Shown piece after piece: positions 1-6,361 of a DNA stretch of 8,215 bases. The DNA comes from Gemmatimonadaceae bacterium (GTDB lineage Bacteria; Latescibacterota; UBA2968; UBA8231), in the NCBI GenBank assembly GCA_002726335.1, contig PBSR01000034.1, positions 1 to 8,215 of the forward strand, in the 5' to 3' direction. The notes below the pieces were generated by a model. It saw only the letters and a list, made by a program, of their open reading frames with translations. It was not told the DNA's origin and did not search any database. Every line of letters starts with the position of its first letter. Position 1 is the first letter of the stretch. The translations under genes were made by a program, and so were the position numbers.

Positions 1-1
1 C

Positions 2-304
2 TGGATCGGCTTTGCCTCGCCGACGCAGGGGGCGATCGTCGTCGACGACGGCGCCGTTCGGGCCATCACGCAACAGGGGCGCAGCCTGCTGCCGGCGGGG
101 GTGACGGCATGCGAGGGGACATTCGGGGCGCGGGATGTGGTGCGCATCGAAGATTCCCGCGGTCGCGAGGTGGGTCGGGGTGTCTGCCGCTATCCCGTTG
201 GCGATCTGGCAAGGATTCTCGGCCGCAGCTCACCGCAGGTGCGCGGCATTCTGGGCCGTCCGGCGTTGGAGGTCGTGCATCGCGACGATCTGGTGCTGAC
301 ATGA
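2..304 (+). CDS. proB: Glutamate 5-kinase, C-terminal PUA domain (partial, 5' end outside window)
   Basis: Only the last 100 residues are present, reading from base 2 to the TGA at 302-304. Glutamate 5-kinase phosphorylates glutamate with ATP, the first step of proline synthesis in the cytoplasm. The visible part matches the C-terminal PUA domain of the bacterial enzyme: a WIGF start, a GAIVVDDGA strand, the SLLPAGV motif, a GREVGRGVCRYP strand and the typical ending VVHRDDLVL. The kinase domain, with its ATP and glutamate sites, lies upstream and cannot be judged. The PUA domain is known from family work to modulate the enzyme; nothing here tests that. The stop overlaps the ATG of the next gene (ATGA), which implies translational coupling. 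Other PUA proteins exist, but the SLLPAGV and HRDDLVL signatures make ProB by far the best call. Confidence 0.93.
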   Translation, partial: WIGFASPTQGAIVVDDGAVRAITQQGRSLLPAGVTACEGTFGARDVVRIEDSRGREVGRGVCRYPVGDLARILGRSSPQVRGILGRPALEVVHRDDLVLT

Positions 305-660
305 ACCGCTCCGCTATGACCCAGGGCGGCCGCGCTGTCGCATCACTGGCGGAACGTGGGCCCCGGGGAAGACTGTGGAAAGCGGCCGCACTTGTGGGGC
401 TGCTGGCGGTCTGGGCCTACGTCTTCTTCGTCGGCGATGGCGGCTGGCTCGACCTGCGTCGGGAACGCCAGCGTCTGAGCAAGCTGGAATCCGAAGTGGC
501 CCGTCTCGAGACGCAGAACGACAGCCTGCGCCTGGTGTTGGAACGGATGGAGAATGACCCGGGCTTCCTCGAGAAGGTGGCCCGTGAAAAGCTGCGTATG
601 GTCCGGCCCAACGAATTCCTCTACGAGATCAAGCAGCCTGCAGCCGAGCAAGAGGAATAG
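301..660 (+). CDS. ftsB: FtsB/DivIC-family septum formation protein
   Basis: A 119-residue bitopic membrane protein of the FtsB/DivIC family, part of the FtsQ-FtsB-FtsL divisome subcomplex that helps activate septal peptidoglycan synthesis. It has a short basic cytoplasmic N-terminus, one transmembrane helix at about residues 28-44 (AAALVGLLAVWAYVFFV), a heptad-like coiled coil at about 53-84, and the conserved family segment DPGFLEKVAREKLRMVRPNE followed by FLYEI. The reading frame stays open upstream to 109, but the start at 301 is chosen because it overlaps the proB stop and puts the membrane helix where the family has it; an ATG at 316 is possible. No good Shine-Dalgarno precedes 301, so translation probably depends on proB. 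The C-terminus is acidic (AEQEE), and the same bases form the recO ribosome binding site. FtsL is less likely because of the DPxFLE...AR signature, but FtsB and DivIC cannot be separated here. Confidence 0.87.
   Translation: MNRSAMTQGGRAVASLAERGPRGRLWKAAALVGLLAVWAYVFFVGDGGWLDLRRERQRLSKLESEVARLETQNDSLRLVLERMENDPGFLEKVAREKLRMVRPNEFLYEIKQPAAEQEE
651..657 (+). promoter_or_regulatory. Shine-Dalgarno of recO inside the 3' end of ftsB
   Basis: The purine run AGAGGAA covers the last Glu codons of ftsB and lies 11 bases before the recO ATG at 669. It supports that start and makes the two genes a tightly packed pair. Confidence 0.6.
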
Positions 661-668
661 AGCAGAGC

Positions 669-1484
669 ATGGCGCGGACCCTGATCAAGACGGATGCCAT
701 CGTGTTGCGCACGATGCGGATGGGAGAAACGAGCAAGCTTGCCACGTTGTTCACCGAGCATCATGGCAAGCTGAAAGTCACGGCCAAAGGAGCGCGACGT
801 CCCAAGAGCAAGTTTGCCGGCTGTCTGGAGATGAGCTGGCAGGTGCACATCACCTGTCCCGTGCGTGACGACCGTGATCTGCACACCCTGACCGATGCCG
901 AAACCGTGACAGCAAGGCCCGAACTGCTGGCTGACCTTCGACGCCTTTCCTACGCCGCGGCGGCCTGTGAGATGGTGGACCGACTCAGCCTCGATCACGT
1001 GCCGAACTCGCGGCTCTATCTGTGTCTGAAGGGAGTTCTGACCGGTATCGAGGAGGTGGCGACAGAGCAGCTGGAAACTCTGTTCTGGTACTTCCAGTTG
1101 CGCGTTGCCGAGGCTCTGGGATATCGCCCGGAGCTGGCCAACTGCGCCAACTGCGGCACACCACTGCCGGCAGAGTCAGCCTGGTTCAGCCCGGCCCTCG
1201 GCGGGGGCGTCTGCCGCGATTGTGGCCGGCAGGCCACAGATGAGAGCGAGGGGCAGGGGGCACCTGAGTACCTGCGGGCTCGCCGGATCAGTGCCGACAG
1301 TCTGCGACTGCTCAATGTCCTGCAGGGGCTTCGCACCTACACACGCGAGGCGATTCCCGCAGTTGTTCCGGCACGTCAGAATGAGGTGCGGGGGCTGCTG
1401 CGCAGTTTTTTGGAGTATCACGGCGGCACCAGCGGTCGCCTGCGGTCATTGGAATTCCTCGACGCTATGGGCGTTGGCGCCTGA
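669..1484 (+). CDS. recO: DNA repair and recombination protein RecO
   Basis: A 271-residue protein, slightly longer than the usual 240-260 of RecO. In the RecFOR pathway RecO, with RecR, loads RecA onto SSB-coated single-stranded DNA and anneals complementary strands. The N-terminal OB fold is visible at about residues 1-80: TDAIVLRTMRMGETSKLATLFTE as the first strands, then GKLKVTAKGARRPKSKF, a very typical RecO segment. The middle and C-terminal helical domain carries a four-cysteine zinc site, CANC at 159-162 and CRDC at 182-185, present in many but not all RecO proteins. The helical C-terminus (EVRGLLRSFLEYHGG...LRSLEFLDAM) is also family-like. The start at 669 has a Shine-Dalgarno in the end of ftsB and lies 8 bases after its stop. 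In many bacteria recO lies next to era; here it sits between ftsB and glyS. Confidence 0.95.
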   Translation: MARTLIKTDAIVLRTMRMGETSKLATLFTEHHGKLKVTAKGARRPKSKFAGCLEMSWQVHITCPVRDDRDLHTLTDAETVTARPELLADLRRLSYAAAACEMVDRLSLDHVPNSRLYLCLKGVLTGIEEVATEQLETLFWYFQLRVAEALGYRPELANCANCGTPLPAESAWFSPALGGGVCRDCGRQATDESEGQGAPEYLRARRISADSLRLLNVLQGLRTYTREAIPAVVPARQNEVRGLLRSFLEYHGGTSGRLRSLEFLDAMGVGA

Positions 1485-1493
1485 GGGCGCTGA

Positions 1494-1509
1494 AACGTCT
1501 GAAGACGTT
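1494..1509. repeat. Perfect dyad between recO and glyS
   Basis: AACGTCT and AGACGTT flank a 2-base centre, giving a 7-base perfect inverted repeat; as RNA it would be a 6-bp stem with a TGAA tetraloop. It lies 10 bases after the recO stop and 25 bases before the glyS start. No U-tract follows (the next bases are ACTAACACAC), so it is not an ordinary intrinsic terminator. It could be an operator, an mRNA-stabilising stem, or chance. Confidence 0.4.
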
Positions 1510-1519
1510 ACTAACACAC

Positions 1520-1524
1520 AAGGA
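1520..1524 (+). promoter_or_regulatory. Shine-Dalgarno of glyS
   Basis: AAGGA with a 9-base spacer to the ATG at 1534. It decides the start: the frame is open upstream into recO to 1105, but only the 1534 start has a ribosome binding site and gives a family-like N-terminus. Confidence 0.65.
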
Positions 1525-1533
1525 TCATCCACG

Positions 1534-2916
1534 ATGTCCGACACGATGGATAAGCTCGTCTCCCTGTGCAAACGCAAGGGATTCATTTTTCAGAGCTCCG
1601 AGATCTACGGTGGTCTCAACGGTTGCTGGGACTACGGCCCCCTCGGAGTCGAACTGCTGCGCAACATCAAGGAGGCCTGGTGGCGGGCCATGACCTACCG
1701 CGACGACGTGGAAGGCATCGACGCCAGTATCCTCATGCACCCACGGGTGTGGGAGGCGTCGGAGCACGTGGACCGCTTCAACGATCCCATGGTGGAAGAC
1801 TGCAAGACGAACGAGCGCTTCCGCCTCGACCACCTGCTGGAAGAGAAGGGCGTGGAGTGCAGCGATCTGGACTTCGATGGAATGACGGCGAAGATGGTCG
1901 AGCTCGACCTGAAGAGTCCGAAGGGCAACGACCTGAGTGAACCGCGCCAGTTCAACATGATGTTCAAGACGCACGTGGGTCCGGTGGAGGACGCGGCGAA
2001 TGTCGTCTATCTGCGACCGGAGACGGCGCAGGGCATCTTCGTCAATTTCCTCAATGTGCAGCAGGCCATGCGCCAGAAGCTTCCCTTCGGCATCGCCCAG
2101 ATCGGCAAGGCATTTCGCAACGAGATCACGACGAAGAACTTCCTGTTCCGCACACGTGAGTTCGAGCAGATGGAGATGCAGTATTTCGTCAACCCGGGCG
2201 AAGAAGAAAAGTGGTTCGACTACTGGAAGCAGGAGCGCCGCAACTGGTTCACCGAGGCTCTCGGTATCCCTGACAGCCGGCTGCGCTGGCACGAACACGG
2301 GGCCGGCGAGCTGGCACACTATGCCAGGCAGGCCTTTGATGTCCACTTTGAGTTTCCCTTCGGCTGGGATGAGGTGGAGGGTATCCACAACCGCGGCCAG
2401 TTCGACCTGAGCCAGCATGAACAGTTTTCAGGAAAGAAGCTGCAGTTCTTCAATGAGCAGTCACGGGAGAAGGTCCTGCCGAGCGTCGTGGAGACGTCGA
2501 TCGGCGCCAGCCGCTCAACGATGATGGTGCTGGCCAATGCCTTTGCCGAGGAAGAGATCAAGGAGGGGGACGTGCGCACCGTCATGCGCTTCCATCCGCG
2601 GATCGCGCCGTTGAAGGTGGCGATTCTGCCCCTGGTCAAACGGGATGGCATGCCCGACATTGCCCGCAAGATCGAAGCCGACCTGCGGCCTCATCTGCGC
2701 GCCTTCTACGACGAAGGAGGCGCCATCGGCAGGCGCTACCGACGCATGGACGAGGTGGGCACACCGTTTTGTCTCACCGTCGACTCCGATACGCTCGAAG
2801 ATGACACGGTCACCATCAGGGAGCGCGACTCCATGGCCCAGGAGAGGGTGAAGATCTCTGACCTGCTGACGGAGATCAACGCCAGGATGGGGGCCTGGAA
2901 ACACCCTGATAGTTGA
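1534..2916 (+). CDS. glyS: Glycine--tRNA ligase, homodimeric class II type
   Basis: A 460-residue glycyl-tRNA synthetase that charges tRNA-Gly with glycine at the expense of ATP. It is of the single-chain alpha2 type (also called glyQS), not the bacterial alpha2-beta2 type. The N-terminus GFIFQSSEIYGGLNGCWDYG (16-35), followed by GPLG motif 1, is diagnostic. RPETAQGIFVNF lies at 161-172 and motif 2 at 191-218 (GKAFRNE with Arg195 and Glu197, then the loop RTREFEQME). GIHNRGQFDLSQHEQFSG follows, then motif 3 at 320-328 (ETSIGASRS). The anticodon-binding domain starts near A358 (APLKVAILPL) and ends with the typical RERDSMAQERVKI segment. Length fits the family's compact members. Motif 3 has Ser326 where many relatives have Asp (GxDR), but the essential Arg327 is kept. 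A promoter-like sequence overlaps its stop codon and a strong hairpin follows, so it probably ends a transcription unit. Confidence 0.96.
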   Translation: MSDTMDKLVSLCKRKGFIFQSSEIYGGLNGCWDYGPLGVELLRNIKEAWWRAMTYRDDVEGIDASILMHPRVWEASEHVDRFNDPMVEDCKTNERFRLDHLLEEKGVECSDLDFDGMTAKMVELDLKSPKGNDLSEPRQFNMMFKTHVGPVEDAANVVYLRPETAQGIFVNFLNVQQAMRQKLPFGIAQIGKAFRNEITTKNFLFRTREFEQMEMQYFVNPGEEEKWFDYWKQERRNWFTEALGIPDSRLRWHEHGAGELAHYARQAFDVHFEFPFGWDEVEGIHNRGQFDLSQHEQFSGKKLQFFNEQSREKVLPSVVETSIGASRSTMMVLANAFAEEEIKEGDVRTVMRFHPRIAPLKVAILPLVKRDGMPDIARKIEADLRPHLRAFYDEGGAIGRRYRRMDEVGTPFCLTVDSDTLEDDTVTIRERDSMAQERVKISDLLTEINARMGAWKHPDS

Positions 2917-2941
2917 ACACTTATATGGTATAGGGTATATT
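2913..2941 (+). promoter_or_regulatory. Predicted sigma70-type promoter upstream of tRNA-Leu/tig
   Basis: TTGAAC (-35 like, 2913-2918) and TATATT (-10 like, 2936-2941) are separated by exactly 17 bases in an AT-rich island of an otherwise GC-rich window. The -35 box overlaps the glyS stop codon. A transcript would begin near 2948 and cover the hairpin at 2957-2991, tRNA-Leu and tig. It is the most convincing promoter I see in the window, but is predicted by eye only. Confidence 0.55.
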
Positions 2942-2956
2942 CTGCTCGGCCACAGA

Positions 2957-2999
2957 CAGAGCACCGAGGGCAGTCGGGACTCGGTGCTCTGATTTGGTT
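2957..2999 (+). terminator. Hairpin after glyS, probable intrinsic terminator
   Basis: CAGAGCACCGAG (2957-2968) pairs perfectly with CTCGGTGCTCTG (2980-2991) around an 11-base loop, giving a 12-bp stem. It is followed by ATTTGGTTT, a moderate T-rich tract. It begins 41 bases after the glyS stop. The tract is interrupted by GG, so termination may be partial. Because the predicted promoter lies just upstream, the same hairpin would also fold at the very 5' end of the tRNA-Leu/tig transcript. Confidence 0.65.
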
Positions 3000-3024
3000 T
3001 ACTAGCGGCAGTCACCCCCTGTCT

Positions 3025-3108
3025 GCGAAAGTGGCGGAATTGGTATACGCGCTGGATTTAGGATCCAGTGCCCGAGAGGGCTTGGGGGTTCGAGTCCCCC
3101 CTTTCGCA
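3025..3108 (+). tRNA. tRNA-Leu(UAG)
   Basis: An 84-base class II tRNA with every arm readable. The acceptor GCGAAAG (3025-3031) pairs with CTTTCGC (3101-3107). The D stem is GCG/CGC. The anticodon stem CTGGA/TCCAG (3052-3056, 3064-3068) encloses the loop TTTAGGA with anticodon TAG at 3059-3061. The long variable arm is GCCC-GAGA-GGGC (3070-3081), and the T arm is GGGGG-TTCGAGT-CCCCC. The discriminator base is A3108, as expected for leucine. The long variable arm plus this anticodon identifies a leucine tRNA reading CUN codons, mainly CUA and CUG. The 3' CCA is not encoded (GGA follows), so it must be added by tRNA nucleotidyltransferase. Confidence 0.97.
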
Positions 3109-3113
3109 GGAAG
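3108..3113 (+). promoter_or_regulatory. Shine-Dalgarno of tig, touching the tRNA 3' end
   Basis: AGGAAG starts at the discriminator base of tRNA-Leu and lies 11 bases before the TTG start codon at 3125; a further purine run GAGAGAG (3118-3124) abuts the start. Processing of the tRNA 3' end would cut just at this element. Confidence 0.5.
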
Positions 3114-3124
3114 AAACGAGAGAG

Positions 3125-4420
3125 TTGAAGACAAACGTAATCGAAAAGGGAAAGTGGGAGCGCGACCTCGAGGTCGAGGTGCCCGCGGAGCGGATCAACC
3201 GGGAGATGACCTCGGCCATGCGCCGCTACCAGAAGCGTCTCGAGATCCCCGGATTTCGCAAAGGCAAGGTGCCCCTCAAGGTCATCGAGAAGCGGTTCGG
3301 GCCCTCCATTCGACACGGTGTCATCGAGGATCTGCTACCGACGCTGATCCACGAGGCCTCTGAGCAGACCGGCCTGGTGCCGGCCGGTTCGCCCCGGATC
3401 ATCGCCCTCGACGAGGTCGACGACGGCGGGTTGACGTTCACCGCCAGCATCGACATCTGGCCCGAGGTCGACGTCCAGGGAGAGGACAGCCTCGAAGTTG
3501 AGCGTCTCGAGCACGATGTGACCGACGCCGAGATCGACGAGCAGATCGAAGAGATGCGTGGACGCAACGCGTCGGAGCGAGGCGTCGAGAGAGCTCTCGC
3601 CAGCGGCGACGTGCTGATCGCCGATCTGCAACGACTCGATGAAGAGGGCAACCCGGTGGAGGGCGAGAAGTACGAAGAGCGATACTTCCAGATCGGCGCT
3701 GACGATGCACCCAGTCCCGAGTTCGAGGAAGCCCTCCTCGGTATCGAGGCGGGCGAGGAGCGCAAGGTCAGTTTCTCCTACCGTAGCGATCTGCCGAACG
3801 AGGAGCTCGCCGGCAAGGAGGAGCACTTCGATGTGAAGGCGCGTGAAGTGCGCGAGCGGGTCCTGCCCGAGGTAGACGACGAGTTCGCCAAGGATGTGGG
3901 ATCCCAGTTCGAATCTCTGCAGGCCCTCAAGGATCACATTCGCTCGCAGATGGTGGAGCGCTGGGAGTTCATGTCGAAGCAGAAGATGCGCAGCGATGTC
4001 ATGGAGTCGTTGTTGAAGGCCAACGATATCGAACTGCCGCAGGCCCTGGTCGAGAACTATGTCGAGTCGATGCGCCGTGAGCAGAAGCAGCAGCAAGGGC
4101 ACAGCCACGACCACGACCATGATCACGATCACGACCACGATCATGGTGACGATGAGGGCATATCGGACGAGGAGCGCGAGACGGCCGAACGCCGCCTGCG
4201 CAGCTATCTGATCATGGAGAGCCTGCGCAAGAAAGCCGACATCGAGGTCTCTGACGAAGAGTTCGAGGAATATCTGGCGACGCGCGCCGAACAGTCGGGC
4301 ATGAAACTCGAAGAGTTGAAGCGCTCGCCCCGGGCCGCCGATCTGCGGCGAGATCTCGAGGAAGACAAGATCTTCGAACAGCTCCAGGCGGGCGCGAAGG
4401 TCACCGACAAAGCGATCTAG
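3125..4420 (+). CDS. tig: Trigger factor, ribosome-associated chaperone, with His-Asp insert
   Basis: Trigger factor binds the ribosome exit tunnel and shields nascent chains. With the TTG start at 3125 it is 431 residues, the normal family length. The ribosome-docking signature GFRKGKVP then falls at residues 43-50, the same position as in E. coli, which is the main reason for choosing TTG; the longer frame from 3068 would start inside the tRNA. The FKBP-like domain spans about 150-245 ([10 protein letters not shown] near 160, then [11 protein letters not shown] at 196-205, where E. coli has an IPGFE-type motif). The rest is the two-armed C-terminal domain. An unusual tract, [15 protein letters not shown], occupies residues 326-340 where the E. 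coli protein has the loop between the helices of arm 1; it may bind metal ions, which is inference. The gene lies between tRNA-Leu and clpP, a common neighbourhood. Confidence 0.96.
   Translation: MKTNVIEKGKWERDLEVEVPAERINREMTSAMRRYQKRLEIPGFRKGKVPLKVIEKRFGPSIRHGVIEDLLPTLIHEASEQTGLVPAGSPRIIALDEVDDGGLTFTASIDIWPEVDVQGEDSLEVERLEHDVTDAEIDEQIEEMRGRNASERGVERALASGDVLIADLQRLDEEGNPVEGEKYEERYFQIGADDAPSPEFEEALLGIEAGEERKVSFSYRSDLPNEELAGKEEHFDVKAREVRERVLPEVDDEFAKDVGSQFESLQALKDHIRSQMVERWEFMSKQKMRSDVMESLLKANDIELPQALVENYVESMRREQKQQQGHSHDHDHDHDHDHDHGDDEGISDEERETAERRLRSYLIMESLRKKADIEVSDEEFEEYLATRAEQSGMKLEELKRSPRAADLRRDLEEDKIFEQLQAGAKVTDKAI
4100..4144 (+). repeat. His-Asp codon repeat inside tig
   Basis: The stretch encodes [15 protein letters not shown]: eight His and six Asp codons in near-perfect alternation, followed by GDDE. 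The hexamer CAYGAY is repeated with mixed synonymous codons (CAC/CAT, GAC/GAT), so at DNA level the repeat is imperfect. This argues for selection on the amino acids, not for a very recent slippage expansion. Confidence 0.85.
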
Positions 4421-4440
4421 GGGAGAGAGAACAGGACGAT

Positions 4441-5052
4441 ATGTCGTTGATACCGATGGTCATCGAGCAGACGGGGCGCGGCGAGCGCTCGTACGACATC
4501 TACTCGCGTCTGCTGAAGGAACGTATCGTTTTCATCGGTACGCCCGTGGGCGACGGCATCGCCAATCTGGTGATTGCGCAGATGTTGTTCCTCGCCTCTG
4601 AGGACCCGAAGAAGGACATCTCCCTCTACATCAATACTCCCGGTGGTTCGGTCACGGCCGGCATGGCAATTTACGACACCATGCAGTATATCCAGCCTGA
4701 TGTGGCCACGATCTGTATCGGCCAGGCATCGAGTATGGGAGCCATCCTGCTGGCCGGCGGTGCCAAGGGCAAGCGCCAGAGTCTGCCCAACGCCCGGGTG
4801 CTGCTGCACCAGCCCATGGGCGGGATCAGCGGCCAGGTGGCGGATATGGAGATTCACGCACGCGAGATCATCAAGATCCGTGAACAGATCAATTCCATTC
4901 TCGTGGAATGCACCGGTCAGGATATGGAGCGTATCAAGACGGACACCGAGCGTGACTTCTTCATGAGCGCCGAAGAGGCCCGCGACTACGGGGTCATCGA
5001 CGAGATCATCACTCCCTCGAAGCTCGCCCTGGCTGCCGAGGCAGCTGGCTAG
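4441..5052 (+). CDS. clpP: ATP-dependent Clp protease proteolytic subunit
   Basis: A 203-residue serine peptidase that forms the double-heptamer barrel degrading unfolded proteins passed in by ClpX or ClpA/C. The catalytic triad is complete: Ser98 in GQASSMGA, His123 in LLHQPMGG and Asp172 in TERDFF, each one residue further along than in mature E. coli ClpP. The N-terminus [25 protein letters not shown] is the mature-type axial-gate sequence, so little or no propeptide is expected. The oligomerisation handle region [17 protein letters not shown] is normal. The ATG at 4441 follows the tig stop by 20 bases, with purine-rich GGGAGAGAG at 4421-4429 and AGGA at 4433-4436. tig and clpX flank it, so chaperone, protease and unfoldase are probably made together. 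Confidence 0.97.
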   Translation: MSLIPMVIEQTGRGERSYDIYSRLLKERIVFIGTPVGDGIANLVIAQMLFLASEDPKKDISLYINTPGGSVTAGMAIYDTMQYIQPDVATICIGQASSMGAILLAGGAKGKRQSLPNARVLLHQPMGGISGQVADMEIHAREIIKIREQINSILVECTGQDMERIKTDTERDFFMSAEEARDYGVIDEIITPSKLALAAEAAG

Positions 5053-5059
5053 CCCCGGC

Positions 5060-5077
5060 GGGCAGGTCTGCCCAGGA
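5060..5077 (+). promoter_or_regulatory. Small hairpin and Shine-Dalgarno between clpP and clpX
   Basis: GGGCA (5060-5064) and TGCCC (5069-5073) can form a 5-bp GC-rich stem with a 4-base loop. It directly abuts AGGA (5074-5077), which lies 5 bases before the clpX ATG. The site supports the start at 5083; an effect of the stem on clpX translation is only a possibility. Confidence 0.4.
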
Positions 5078-5082
5078 CGTCC

Positions 5083-6336
5083 ATGAGACGCCGACCCTCA
5101 AAAACCGAACCCAGGTGTTCCTTCTGCGCCCGTAGCGCCGGCCAGGTGGACAAGATCATCACCGGCCCGTCGGTGCATATCTGCAACGAGTGCGTCAAGC
5201 TGTGCAACGACGTACTGGCGGAGGACAAGAAGCAGACCCTGCCCTGGGAAACGGGCACCCTGCCGAAACCCCTCGATATCAAGGCCCATCTCGACGAGTA
5301 CGTCATCGGTCAGGATCGGGCCAAGAAGATCCTCTCTGTGGCGGTCTACAGTCACTACAAGCGCATCCGGACCAACGTCGATCTCGACGGCGTCGAGCTG
5401 GAAAAGAGCAACATTCTCCTGCTCGGCCCCACCGGCGTGGGCAAGACGCTGCTGGCGCAGACGTTGGCCAAAGTGCTGCAGGTGCCATTCTCGATGGCTG
5501 ACGCCACGATTCTCACGGAAGCGGGGTACGTGGGTGAGGATGTGGAGAACATCCTGGTGGGCCTGCTGCAGGCCGCCGACTACGACGTTGCCCGCGCCGA
5601 GAAGGGCATCGTCTACCTCGACGAGATCGACAAGATCGCGCGCAAGTCGGCGACTCCGGCTGTCAGCCGTGACGTCTCCGGTGAAGGTGTGCAGCAGGCG
5701 TTGCTGAAGATCCTCGAAGGCACGGTGGCCAACATCCCGCCGAAGGGTGGTCGCAAACACCCAGAGCAGCCGATGATTCAGATCAACACCAGCAACATCC
5801 TGTTCATCTGTGGCGGCGCCTTCGAAGGGATCGAGAAGGTCATCGCGGCTCGGGTGGGCAAGCGCACCATGGGCTTCGGCGCCACCGGTGTCGAGGACAG
5901 CGAGCACGTGGAAGATGCCATGAGTGTGCTTCCCGAGATCCAGCCGGAGGACCTGCTGCAGTACGGTCTGATCCCGGAGTTTATCGGGCGCGTACCTGTG
6001 GTGACAACCCTCGACGCACTTTCAGAAGACGATCTGTTCCGCATCCTGACGGAGCCCAAGAACGCCATCGTCCGGCAGGTGAGCCGCCTGTTCGAGATGG
6101 ACGGCGTCACCCTGACTTTCACCGAGGAGGCGTTACATCGCGTCGTCGAGTTGACGGTGAAGAAGGGAACGGGCGCCCGGGGTCTGCGGTCGGTGCTGGA
6201 ACAGGCGATGATGGACGTGTTTTACGACACCCCTTCGCACGAAGAACTGACCGAACTCGTGGTCACTGGTGAGATGATCGAGAAGGGTGTGTCGAACGTG
6301 GATGACGGGGACGAGTTTCTGCGCAAGAGCGCGTGA
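5083..6336 (+). CDS. clpX: ATP-dependent Clp protease ATP-binding subunit ClpX
   Basis: A 417-residue AAA+ unfoldase that recognises substrates, unfolds them with ATP and feeds them to ClpP. The N-terminal zinc-binding domain has Cys12, Cys15, Cys34 and Cys37 (CSFC...CNEC). The AAA+ core follows: Walker A GPTGVGKT at 115-122, pore-1 loop GYVG at 148-151, Walker B IVYLDEID around 176-183, the [15 protein letters not shown] pore-2 segment, GGRKHPEQ (the RKH loop), and sensor 2 GAR with Arg366. The ClpP-docking loop reads MGF (in KRTMGFGA) where E. coli has IGF, a conservative change. The C-terminal small domain is complete. It lies 30 bases after clpP and 25 before engB. All catalytic elements are intact, so I expect a working ClpXP. 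Confidence 0.98.
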   Translation: MRRRPSKTEPRCSFCARSAGQVDKIITGPSVHICNECVKLCNDVLAEDKKQTLPWETGTLPKPLDIKAHLDEYVIGQDRAKKILSVAVYSHYKRIRTNVDLDGVELEKSNILLLGPTGVGKTLLAQTLAKVLQVPFSMADATILTEAGYVGEDVENILVGLLQAADYDVARAEKGIVYLDEIDKIARKSATPAVSRDVSGEGVQQALLKILEGTVANIPPKGGRKHPEQPMIQINTSNILFICGGAFEGIEKVIAARVGKRTMGFGATGVEDSEHVEDAMSVLPEIQPEDLLQYGLIPEFIGRVPVVTTLDALSEDDLFRILTEPKNAIVRQVSRLFEMDGVTLTFTEEALHRVVELTVKKGTGARGLRSVLEQAMMDVFYDTPSHEELTELVVTGEMIEKGVSNVDDGDEFLRKSA

Positions 6337-6361
6337 CTCGGCCCCCGGGATTCCAGCCGAC

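Noticed and set aside
1105..1533. Upstream extension of the glyS frame into recO
   Set aside because: The added residues resemble nothing in GlyRS, overlap recO over more than 370 bases, and the 1534 ATG has a good Shine-Dalgarno.
1485..1533. T-box or other aminoacyl-tRNA synthetase leader before glyS
   Set aside because: The spacer is only 49 bases and has no T-box sequence, specifier stem or terminator.
1525..2418. A 297-codon open frame on the - strand opposite glyS
   Set aside because: Shadow of glyS; composition is of reversed codons and no motif is recognisable.
3025..3108. tRNA-Leu as an integration site for a mobile element
   Set aside because: No integrase gene or duplicated tRNA 3' end is visible; tig follows directly.
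3068..3124. ATG start for tig at 3068
   Set aside because: It lies inside the tRNA-Leu anticodon and variable arm; the TTG at 3125 places GFRKGKVP at the expected residue 43.
3335..4144. A 269-codon - strand frame with a hydrophobic Val/Ile-rich start that looks like a membrane helix
   Set aside because: The hydrophobic start is just the complement of the His-Asp codons of tig (GTG, ATC, GTC); it is not an independent membrane protein.
4100..4144. Tandem repeat read as a CRISPR-like or mobile repeat
   Set aside because: It is in frame within tig, with no spacers and no flanking mobile genes; it is a protein-level low-complexity tract.
5098..5907. A 269-codon open frame on the - strand opposite clpX
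   Set aside because: Shadow of clpX, with no recognisable domain or ribosome binding site.
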